From NCBI GenBank assembly GCA_023678885.1, contig CM042985.1:28902465-28966464 (forward strand): DNA of 64,000 bases, written 5' to 3'. Source of the DNA: Pogostemon cablin (Eukaryota; Streptophyta; Magnoliopsida; Lamiales; Lamiaceae). The position numbers were made by a program, and so were the translations under genes. The notes under the pieces are model-generated. The model was not told where the DNA came from and searched no databases. It saw nothing but the letters and a program-made list of their open reading frames with translations. This document shows positions 54,688 to 64,000 of the stretch, one piece after another (position 1 is the first letter of the stretch; each line of letters begins with the position of its first letter).

Positions 54688-55930
54688 TAGTGGTGGGTAA
54701 AATCGGAATACCGAAAATACCGATACCATATCAATATTGTACCGAAAAATTCAGTATGGATTTTTTCATACCAATATCGATACCGAAATTTTGGTATACC
54801 GATTTTCGGCATATCAAAATTTCAGTAAAATTTAATTCTATACCGATACCATACTGATATTTATCCATACTGATTTTTCAAAAAATACCGATTTATAACG
54901 AAAATTTGACATATCGTTTCATACAAAAAAATCGGTATGCCGAAAAAAATTCAATATACCGAAAAAAATTAATTTTAATTAAAATACAATAAAATAAAAT
55001 ATTCTAACATATTTTATATTACAATCAATGAACATTATAATTATTTAGATGGTATTAATGAGAGACTCTCTTGTGAGACGGATTTTTTGTGAGACAGTTG
55101 TGAGACGGGTTGACCCATTATTAAAGTATGCCTATCATATAGGTAAATCATGCTTATTTGTAGTTAAAGTATGTCAATAATGAATCATATTATAACATCA
55201 TAAAATTTACTTTAATTCATCATCCATCATATTTTACAGAATATACTTTAACAACAATTAACATACTTTATCTATATAATAGGCATACTTTAACACGTCT
55301 CACAAACGGTCTCATATAAGTAGCGTCTCACAAGAGACTTTGTCTTTATATCAACTACTACTAATTTATTAAAAATATTTATATAAATTTATTTATTTAT
55401 TTATTTTTATATATTTTAATAATTAAGTGTAACATATCTTTATTTATAAGTATTAGAATTTATTTTTACATTTAATAAAAATATATTTATGAATAAATGT
55501 GATGCATAATTACACACATACTATAATTTAATAATAAAATTTATATTCCACTATAAGATAAAATTGTATTTACATAGAATTTTAAACTCAATACATAGAT
55601 AATTTGTTCTTAAAATTAGATATATATAAACTTTAATAATAAGAAATTTACTAAAAAATATTCTGCAATATATAATTAAATTCTTAAAAAATAAATATAA
55701 ATTTTTTTTGTATTTTTGATACGGTATACCGTTACTGAATACCGAAATTATTTTCAGTATACCGAAATGCCAAAAATTTTAAAACACATTACCGATATCG
55801 TACCGAAATTTTCGGTATGGCAACTATACCTTACCGAAAATTTTGATATACCTAAAATTCGTTATTTTTCGATAAATTTTAATACGACAAACTCGATATA
55901 CCGAGTTTTCGGTATTTTTCCTCACCCCTA
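54688..55930. mobile_element. hAT-like non-autonomous element with CGGTATACCG repeats
   Basis: Ends TAGTGGTGGGTAAAATCGG and TTTTCCTCACCCCTA are imperfect inverted repeats of the TAGGGGTG hAT type. Flanking CCTAGCAT and CCTGGCAC agree at 6 of 8 bases, suggesting an 8-bp duplication. Both ends (54690-54960, 55720-55920) are dense in ATACCGATA/CGGTATACCG palindromes. There is no transposase. A separate MITE has inserted at 55069. Confidence 0.65.
55069..55342. mobile_element. GAGACGGTCTC-type MITE nested in the hAT-like element
   Basis: Left AGAGACTCTCTTGTGAGACGG and right CCGTCTC-like ACGGTCTCATATAAGTAGCGTCTCACAAGAGACT are inverted. The interior is AT-rich with AAAGTATGCCTATCATATAGG and its inverse. 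Confidence 0.7.
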
Positions 55931-55979
55931 CCTGGCACCTCTTCTATCACTTCCAAATTGCACAATTAGGTCTAATGAT

Positions 55980-56064
55980 TACTCCCTCCATCACATCCTT
56001 GTAGTTACACTTCCTTTGTAAATTACAAAGGAAGCGTAACAATAAGGATGAAACGGAGGGAGTA
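55980..56064. mobile_element. Short Stowaway-type hairpin MITE
   Basis: TACTCCCTCCATCACATCC and GGATGAAACGGAGGGAGTA ends with the CCTTTGTAAATTACAAAGG centre. Same family and size as 14549-14633. Confidence 0.85.
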
Positions 56065-56299
56065 TATAATTTTCAAACAAAAATAATAATCATATGCATC
56101 GTTTTGTGAGATTAAAGAATAATCAAGAAATAACATTTTCATATAATAATAATATTCCCTCTATTCAAGATAGCTTGCATGATAAGAGAGTTTGTATAAT
56201 TGAAGTTGTAGATACGAAATTTATAAATTATTTCTATTTTTTTTACCAGCTTTATGCATTTTAGGGGGATGATAAAGTTTTTAAGGAAACGAATAAATT

Positions 56300-56530
56300 A
56301 AACTCCCCTGTCACACTTAAAAAGTTTATGTTTTTATTTTTGACATCTTACTCAAAGAGTCTATTTTTTTTTTTTTACATATATGAAATCCACACACATA
56401 CTCACTAATACAATTAAATTATAGGGCTCACACTCACACTAATACAACTACCCACTATACATTAAATAATAATACTCATTAATTCACGTGCAAAAAGCAA
56501 AAACTACAATTTGGATAGGACGGAGGGAGT
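56300..56530. mobile_element. Stowaway-type MITE
   Basis: AACTCCCCTGTCACACTT at the left and TAGGACGGAGGGAGT at the right. The interior CCACACACATACTCACTAATACAATTAAA is shared with 20046 and 29926. Confidence 0.7.
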
Positions 56531-56864
56531 TGTGTAAATTACAAATGGAGACAAAAAAAATATAGAGAACTTTAAAAGGAGGGAGTTTTTCTTTGTGCAC
56601 TTTTTATTTTAATACACCTCTATATCTCTTTATCTCTCCTCTTTTACTTTTTTTTATACATAAATTAATATATTTTTACACATCGATGATATAAAATTAA
56701 AACCTACCTTATTAAAACCTAAAATGGTAAAATCGATCAAAATAATTTAGTAATAACTAACATTAAAAATTCAAATATTAAACATCTTTTTTAAGATAAT
56801 ATTTTATAATTTATTATTATTAAAGTAACATGTTAATTAATAAAAAATTTATACAATTACATTA

Positions 56865-57144
56865 TACTCCCTTCGTCCCTTCTTATATTCTTAACACTTT
56901 CCGTTTTTGTCCGTTCCACACTTATCTTCACCACTCATAAAAGGAAACTTCATATATTAATCAACAACCTCAAAAGTTATCTTAATTTCAAAAATATCAC
57001 TCCGACCTAGCACACTTTATAATTTATTTATTACCTAAAAATATCACAATACCCCTAAAAAATCAATAAAGTTGGTCAAAAATTAACTTTCTTAAACTAC
57101 GTATTTACAGTAACATTGAACATAACTATGGGACTAAGGGAATA
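56865..57144. mobile_element. Stowaway-type MITE
   Basis: TACTCCCTTCGTCCCTTC and GGGACTAAGGGAATA ends. The interior is a close match to 19375-19661. Confidence 0.8.
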
Positions 57145-59890
57145 TAATTTGAGTGATTTTATGATTTTAGGTTTAGAATTGATATATTTAGATATTAAAT
57201 AATGAAAAATATATTTCCAAGTATTTAATTGATAATTATAGGGATCTATAGGAAGGTAATCACATATCATGTTTCTAACTAATGATCAAAGGACCACAAT
57301 TTTATGTTTTTATTTTTCCCATTTCAAACTAGTTAAAAATTTAAAAAGTTGTTTGTAAATAATCATTGAAAAAATATTCAATGTTTAAAAAAAATAAAAT
57401 AAAAAATCTATGAGTGGAAAAGAGCTGTCAGTCTCTCATCCAACAGCTAGCTTTGCTAAAATGAGTTAAATACAGTGTCACACTTTTTCTTGAATCAGAA
57501 AATCACCGGAATTATTGGCCAATTGGGGGACCAATCAATTCACACAATTCTGTGTCCTGTATTAATGAATCTACTCTAACTCCTACCCAATCCTCAATTC
57601 ATATTATTTTATTTTCTCTCATTTTCATATCACCTAAAAAAAATCTCTACTATAACTAAGTAAAATAAAATATCAAGCAACAGTATAACTGAAAGTATCA
57701 TACAAAAATAAAATAAAATATTACACTGAATAATATAAAAGTGCCATGATTTTACAATATCACAGTACATAATCAAAGCATCACACTAAATATAATAAGG
57801 GTAGTTCGCGTGAGATCGTCTCACATTATATTATTTTACACTTTTTAAAATAGTTATCACTTTCGCTATAAAATGTTATTACTTTTCATATTTTCATTAA
57901 TTCATTATCACTTTTTGTTATGAAAATTATCACTTTTCGCTCGTCTCAATAAGTCCTTACGTAAGACGATCTCACACAAGTCTTTGTCATATAATAAAGT
58001 ATTACGCGTATTTTAAATATCATATTGAATAGGGATATAATAAAATCTTACACTTTATATAAGATAAAGATTCATGATTTTACCCAATGCTCCATTCAAA
58101 TTACTAAATAGTTTTTCATCATAATACATGACTATAATTATATAAAGAAGAATATGGTAACGCCTTCCATATTGAGTTGATAGATATGGTTTGAAAGTTT
58201 GATTATTTGTCATTAACATAAAAAAGACCCCTTTCAATCAAACAACAAGGTTTCTAACTTAAGTAAATGTATTACTTCGATATCTCAAATGCTATATACT
58301 GAATTTGACTTAATTATATAACAAGTTTATTATAATGTTGGATTTAATTTAGTAATTATAAGTTCGAACTTGACTCGTAAAGATGAGTTTGAGCTTATCA
58401 AACTCGAGTTTAAAAATTTAAAAAGATACTTAATACTTTAATTTATCGTTATAGTTATTGTTATAGTAAATATGATAATTATTATATTTTATATTATTAT
58501 AAATGAGAAGTCTTATTGAGTTGGTTGCGAGTTTATTTAGTCGAGCTCAAATCGACTCTTTATTTACTAAATAATATATCAGCTCGAACTCTAACTCAAG
58601 TTTTCATGAGTCGACCTAAGTCAAGTCAACTCAATTTTAATGATAAAGTATAACATGCCAAAAGAGTAGTTTATGAATTAATCATCACATTGTATATATA
58701 AGTAAAATATCTTACATTATACTTTGAAGTATTAAGAATTGACATTTTTTTTATATAGTATAATATATGATGCTTTTACGTATTGTATGATATTTTTATT
58801 TTTTATTTTAATCAAAATTCGAATGGGGTCATGTATTTGTACGTGTATAGGAGTATATATGTACTTTATATTATGTGGATTTTAAGGTGTGCATAACTAA
58901 CAAGTCAAAAACTTGCTATTATACTATTCAACTTGGTTTTAAGGCGTGAATGAATTAAATAAATAATAATTAATTTAGATTGATAAAGGTCTCACACTAT
59001 CTTGGCCTCCCAATGACCCTAACTTATTGTCCATATTTATTCTAAATAAAAATATAAAAATACAGATTATATATTACTGAAAATAAATTAAGAATGTCAA
59101 TGATGGAATCGAAATCAAGTCATTGTCATCTTGGTTCTTGAAATCATAATCAGATATCACCCAAAGACATGCTTGTCATTTTCTGTTTATGAACAAATTA
59201 TTTAAAAATATTTAAACTTTGATCCTTCTTTTTGTTACTTCGTGATCAAGAAATGGGGCGGATGGGTTTAATACTTATCCAATAAGTTAATTAACCATGG
59301 TATATTTTTATGAGACTTTTTATATAAGAAATTGTCAAAATAAAATAAAAATAATGTACCTTTATTACTTTATCATAGATCAAGAAATATAAAATTTATA
59401 CTACTAGTATTGAAAGAAATGACTATTTCTCAGGAAATATAATGTCTAAAAAAAGTTTTTTATTTTATTATTATTATGATAAAGTTTTTTTTTTAATCTT
59501 CTCAAAAAAAGAGTTTTTTTAAATTATTATTATTAAACTGTACAATGAAAAAAGATAAAAGGGGTAATAGTTAAATATTTGGAAGACATTTTTTTTATTT
59601 GTTCAGAAGAATGGAAACAATTCCCTAGTTTTATTCTATAAATATTGTGAGATATTAATAGTACCTTAAAAAATTCTTCAACTTTCTCTTATTGTGTCAA
59701 CCTTTTCAATTTTTATGTAATTTTGGGTAATTCACTTACTCATTATTATTAATAATAATATTTATTTTTACCAATTATTATTATTATTGAATAGTGAGAT
59801 GAGCAAAAGTAGGCTAAAATGGTGGATTGCTGCTCAAAGGTTACAAAATTCAAATGTATCCGTGTAAGTAAAAACCCTGGGCTCCTAACT
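57145..59890. other. AT-rich spacer upstream of the PP2C gene
   Basis: No gene. 57795-57995 holds a GAGATCGTCTCAC...GTAAGACGATCTCAC inverted repeat, related to 55069 and 62945. The remainder is low-complexity and AT-rich. Confidence 0.4.
57795..57995. mobile_element. GAGATCGTCTCA-type MITE
   Basis: Left GTGAGATCGTCTCACATTA and right TTACGTAAGACGATCTCACA are inverted. The interior TTATCACTTT repeats are shared with 62945-63260. Confidence 0.65.
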
Positions 59891-60881
59891 GGCCACACGA
59901 ACCAATACCAACTCCCAACAAAGAAATCAGAGAGAGAAACAGAGATTGAAGAGGAGAGAGAAACAGCGAGGGAGTGAGAGAAAGCTAGGACACTATTAAT
60001 TAAACTATAATAATACTCCCAAAAAACAAATTGTCAGAAAAAAAAAAAGAAAAAAAAAACTGGTTCTTTGAATTGAAAACAATTCTCTCCAATCTTTTTT
60101 TAATTTCTATCTCCTTGTGTACCTTCATCCTCCATAATAACAATAATCTGAGATCTCATTCTGACACCAATCCAAAAAGATTTTCTCCCTGCCTAGAAAA
60201 TTCCAAGACCCAGTTTTTTTTAATTCCCCTCTCTCTCTCCTCTCCCCCCTTTCTTTTTGTTATCCAATTGCTTCTTTGTTTTGATCTCTTCTCTCTGATC
60301 CAGGAACAAACTCTGTCACCATCAAATCTAATATGGGTTTTTACAGCTAAGCCTGTTCTTGAGGGGTGACACAAAACCATGGAAGGTCCACATTTACTTG
60401 GAATCCAGGTTCAAGGTATGCAATTGCAGCATCCCTCCATATTCTCTGAACTCCTTAAATTAATATTGCTTTCTTGTTTTTGGGAACACCTTTAATTTGG
60501 TTAATTTTGCCCCATACCCCTTTGATTCTTTTTTCTTTTTCTATCTTGTGTTATTTGTTTGCTTTGTTTTGTTGTGTATTAATGGTGTCTAGCCCTTGTA
60601 GTGCTGTTGGGTATATAGTTCTGCAATTTGGGGTTGTGGGTTTTCTATATGAGCAAAAGCTGGATCACTTGATGTTGGCATTCATGATCAACATATTGTC
60701 TCCTGCTTATTTTGGTTGATAGTGCCTGCCATATTTGTTTATTTTATAGCTGAATTGTGTTGAGAGTTGTGAGTGTTTTGAGCACATTGATTGAGTTGTA
60801 AACTTCCTGAATCATAAGGATTTGGATTATGTAGCTTGTCTGTGAAGTAGTGCCCACATTATTGGAGTAATTTGTTTTGAG
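59891..60881 (+). promoter_or_regulatory. 5' UTR region of the PP2C gene with probable UTR intron
   Basis: GA-rich (59930-59990) and CT-rich (60215-60250, CTCTCTCTCCTCTCCCCCC) stretches typical of plant leaders precede an exon that ends GGTTCAAG|GTATGC (donor 60416). The next in-frame protein start is the ATG at 60882, so 60416 to about 60750-60870 is probably a UTR intron. An upstream ATG at 60379 (MEGPHLLGIQVQ) lies in the leader exon and would be spliced towards the main frame. It could act as a short uORF. No clear TATA box was chosen. Confidence 0.5.
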
Positions 60882-62812
60882 ATGGTGAAGCCTTGTTGGA
60901 GACCATTTGTTGATGGTGATGGAAGTAGGGGTGATCCTAATGGTAGGATTGATGGATTGATGTGGTACAAGGACTTGGGACAGCACGTAAACGGAGAGTT
61001 CTCGATGGCAGTGATTCAAGCCAATAGTCTGTTGGAGGATCAGAGCCAGCTTGAATCGGGACCATTGAGTTCGCTTGATTCAGGACCTTGTGGTACTTTT
61101 GTCGGAGTTTATGATGGACATGGTGGACCGGAGACTTCCCGATTTGTAAATGATTACCTATTCACCAATTTAAAGAGTATGTTTCTCACCCCTATGATGA
61201 ACTAGTTCAAAATTCAACTATCAAGAACCTTCATTTGTTTTAATTGCATCTTGATCCTATGGATGCTCAATTTCAACTTGATGCTTTCTGTTGAAAAGCA
61301 CAAAGGGAACATTATATAATAAGGAAACATATATGCATTACAATGAGTTGTTAGATGGACTAATAAATAATGTTGCACATTTGATAATTTAGATATCATT
61401 CTGTATCTATGGTGGTTATAAATGGAAATTTTGCAAGCTAAAGTTTACTACCTCTGTATAAATGTAAAATTTCTACTTGTTTTGCTCTCCTATTATGCAT
61501 TTTGCTGCTTGATTGATACTATTGTTTTGTTATTTCTCTTCTATCTTAGTTTTTGGTAATAATCGCGAAGAAACTTTGTATTAAAATGGATGGTGGTCTT
61601 CGTCACTCTCTCATCACTTCCATGGCAATAACCAGTTACTGTCTGTTATGATGTTCAGCATTCATAAGAAAGGCAATGTTCTTTAGAATGCGTTTTTGAG
61701 TGCATTGAAATTCATACCGAGCTTCTATGTGTAAAATGTTCGAACTTTGTTTATCCTGATCTTGTTCTTTGTGCAGGATTTGCCTCTGAGAATCAAGAAA
61801 TGTCTGCAAATGTTATTAAAAAGGCTTTCTTGGCAACTGAAGAGGAGTTTTTGTCTCTAGTGAGGCGGCAATGGTCTGTAAATCCACAAATAGCTTCAGT
61901 CGGGACGTGCTGTTTGGTAGGGGTGATATGCCACGGGCTCCTATACGTTGCCAATGCTGGAGACTCACGAGCAGTCTTAGGCCGGGTCGACAAGACTGGT
62001 AGAGGAGTTACCGCCATTCAATTATCAAACGAACACAATGCCAACCGAGAATCAATCAGGGATGAACTCCGGAATTTGCATCCTAATGATCCACAGATAG
62101 TTGTTTTAAAGTACAAAGTTTGGCGAGTGAAGGGCATTATTCAGGTATCCTTCGTCTCCATTCCTTCCCATTCGTTTATCGTGTCAATGTTCATTAACCG
62201 GAGATTGGTTTCCTTGTTAGGTTTCAAAATCCATTGGAGATGCCTATCTCAAGAACTGTGAGTTCAACAGGGAGCCACTGCTGGCCAAATTTAGGCTACC
62301 GGAGCCCTTCTACAAGCCGATTCTTAGTGCAGAACCTTCGATAACCGTACACAGGATCAATCCGGAGGATCATTTTGTCATTTTCGCCTCTGATGGTTTG
62401 TGGGAGCACCTTGACAACCAGGAAGCAGTCGACATTGTCAACAGCTATCCTCGTAACGTAAGTCCTTCTATCTACAATGCACTATGCACAGGATAGATGA
62501 TCCTAAGAAACGAGCTGTCTCGTGTTGAATTTGACTCCATAAGAAGTCCCAACAGTGTTGAAACGGCCGTCTGAACTTGTTGTGCAGGGCATCGCCCAGC
62601 GGCTCGTGAAGACTGCTCTTCGTGTAGCTGCGAAGAAGAGGGAAATGCGGTACGCGGATCTGAAGAAGATCGATCGAGGTGTGAGGAGACATTTCCATGA
62701 TGATATTACAGTAATAGTTGTGTTTATAGATCGACAATCTAATGTTAGAAAAACCACTCCCACCATTTCAATAAGAGCAGCAACTGGTGCACCCTACTCT
62801 GCTCATTCTTGA
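60882..62812 (+). CDS. Protein phosphatase 2C, plant clade D type, 374 aa
   Basis: Mg/Mn-dependent Ser/Thr phosphatase. Coding exons: 60882-61176, 61777-62144, 62221-62457 and 62588-62812; all introns are GT-AG (GTATGT, GTATCC, GTAAGT starts). Total 1125 nt, uninterrupted. The protein opens MVKPCWRPFVDGD, carries DGLMWYKDLGQHVNGEFSMA (clade D hallmark), then GTFVGVYDGHGGPETSRFV with the metal-binding Asp and Gly, GTCCLVGVICHGLLYVANAGDSRAVL, VWRVKG, SIGDAYLK, FASDGLWEHLDNQEAVDIV with the metal-binding Asp, and HDDITVIVVF near the C-terminus. Length and order are normal for the family. Clade D members in Arabidopsis dephosphorylate the plasma-membrane H+-ATPase and are inhibited by SAUR proteins; that role is inferred here. 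The best-supported functional gene in the window. Confidence 0.95.
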
Positions 62813-62944
62813 TGTAGCTCCATATTTCTCTTCATCATTTTGGGAAAATAATTATATTATTTAAGAGAAGAAAAAAAATGTATGCTCTTCTGTGAATCCC
62901 GTTTGATTATTTTGCTTCCTTAATACTTCCATAATTAGGGAATA

Positions 62945-63260
62945 TTTAAGTGAGATTGTCTAATAGTGAGACAAGCCATATTTTTTTAGTAGAGTAACAT
63001 TTTTTCTTTCTAAATTATACTGAGCACTTATAGTGAGGTCATTAATAAGTTATCACCTTTTATTAAATGTTTTATAACTACTTTTTTTCTAAATATTGTC
63101 ACTTTTCACCTATGTTTGTGAAATTGAAATACTAGTTCACAAAATCGTTACCACTTTTTCATCAATTAGGTATTACTTTTTATTATAAAGATTATCATTT
63201 TTTGTCCTTCTAATCATAGTCATCTCAAAGGCATTCTGTGAGACGATCACACAGAAATTT
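62945..63260. mobile_element. GAGATTGTCTCA-type MITE in the PP2C 3' flank
   Basis: Left AGTGAGATTGTCTAATAGTGAGAC and right CTGTGAGACGATCACACAG form imperfect inverted ends. The interior has TATCACTTTTTATT-type repeats like 57795. It starts about 130 bp after the PP2C stop codon. Confidence 0.6.
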
Positions 63261-63615
63261 TTTCCAATTACTATATTAGGGTGTTGAGGCAAATTTCATA
63301 TCGCTCTTACGAAACCTATTTCTTGATATGTAGAAATACCATCAAAAGGTAATCTATTTGAGGTTTTGTACAATCATTTACATCCTCAACTATTTAGTTT
63401 AAAATTAGAATTAAATCCTCAATTATTTAATTAAAATTCCAAAATATAATTTTGATCCCCCATCAATTCTTAAAATTTAACCTAATTATTCTTTGAGTCA
63501 TGAAAGTGTCACTTATATCAAATTTGGATGCTTGATATTATATCTAGTTGGGAGGTTTGTAATGATTTTTCAATCTTTTCTACTAGGTACGTAATATAGT
63601 ATCCTTATGCATGAA
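63261..63615. other. Spacer, nothing recognised
   Basis: AT-rich, no frame. AATTATTTAATTAAAATTCC repeats are low-complexity only. Confidence 0.35.
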
Positions 63616-63617
63616 GA

Positions 63618-64000
63618 TAATTAATTCGGTCGTCGGACTCTATCAAACAAACTCTTTTTTCGATGGATGCAGATAGAGCGCCTGACCCAGACAGTTTCGG
63701 TGGGACTTTATACCATACAGCTTGGCCGGTTATTGAACAGGACATTACTCGGGGAATACAGAATTTTTTCCAGACAGGGAACCTCCTACAGAATCTAACT
63801 TCCAACTTCCTAACCCTCGTACCCAAACACTTGGGGCCGAGAAAGTTGAGCTATTTCGAAATTGTTGGCAGATAGATTGGCAATTATTGCGGGTAATATT
63901 GTATCTATGCATCAGTTCGGTTTTATTAGAGGGAAACATATACATGATTGTATTGCACTTGCTTCTAATGTTGGAATTATGGTTCTTATTTATAGTGACA
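63618..64000 (+). pseudogene. LINE (L1-type) reverse transcriptase fragment, cut by window edge
   Basis: The frame before and after 63663 encodes SIKQTLFSMDADRAPDPDSF, then IEQDITRGIQNFFQTG and NLTSNFLTLVPK, matching the start of the LINE RT domain (family APGPDGF, here with Gly changed to Asp and Ser). After LGAEKVELFRN the frame shifts, with about 15 codons of the expected PISL/N region missing. It resumes as KLLADRLAIIAGNIV, HQFGFIRGKHIHDCIALAS in another frame. Decayed; the catalytic FADD lies beyond the window. Confidence 0.88.

Overview
The window is nuclear DNA of a flowering plant, most likely a eudicot. The evidence is genes with spliced introns, a clade-D-type PP2C phosphatase, a DOG1-domain gene, many Stowaway-type MITEs with the CTCCCTCCGTCCC terminus, Ty1/copia LTR retrotransposons, a Mutator-like element, a CACTA element, a Helitron remnant, tRNA-derived SINEs and a LINE. 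An asterid of the Lamiales type would fit, but nothing here proves the family. Gene density is low and nested transposons fill most of 1-47.6 kb.

Layout. 1-10.3 kb: an old repeat rich in palindromic CACGGCC/GGCCGTG motifs, split by a 7.9-kb minus-strand copia element (1839-9780; 1102-bp LTRs, TSD CACGG). 10.3-11 kb: an (AT)n tract and an AT-rich minisatellite. 11.0-13.3 kb: a non-coding LTR element carrying an internal tandem array. 13.3-20.3 kb: a small minus-strand ORF, minisatellite copies, MITEs, a Helitron helicase tail and a decayed PDZ-domain gene copy (ENH1-like). About 20.5-31.0 kb: a Mutator-like transposon whose ends and large intron are packed with ACTCGA-type motifs. Its transposase gene is split by a 2.2-kb LTR element (25550-27757) just after the first catalytic Asp.

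31.2-37.6 kb: a host coding gene interrupted by a 5.3-kb copia element (31531-36833). The 5' LTR of that element carries a SINE, and its leader is an array of short hairpins. 37.9-47.6 kb: a third copia element with 808-bp LTRs. Its single reading frame is broken only by nonsense codons that look like C-to-T changes, and a 3.86-kb CACTA element (42386-46242) sits in its RNase H region. The CACTA element has no visible transposase but seems to hold a promoter and first exon of a gene.

47.6-64 kb is more gene-like: a DOG1-like gene on the minus strand (48179-49424, one frameshift, GC-AG intron), a long AT-rich spacer with several MITE families, an apparently intact four-coding-exon PP2C gene on the plus strand (60882-62812, 374 aa), and a decayed LINE reverse transcriptase running off the right edge.

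Only the PP2C gene looks fully functional. The two other recognisable host genes carry disruptive changes: a 5.3-kb insertion in one and a 1-nt frameshift in the other. The transposon layers can be ordered by nesting: SINE in copia LTR in host gene; CACTA in copia; LTR element in MULE; copia in the palindrome-rich repeat.
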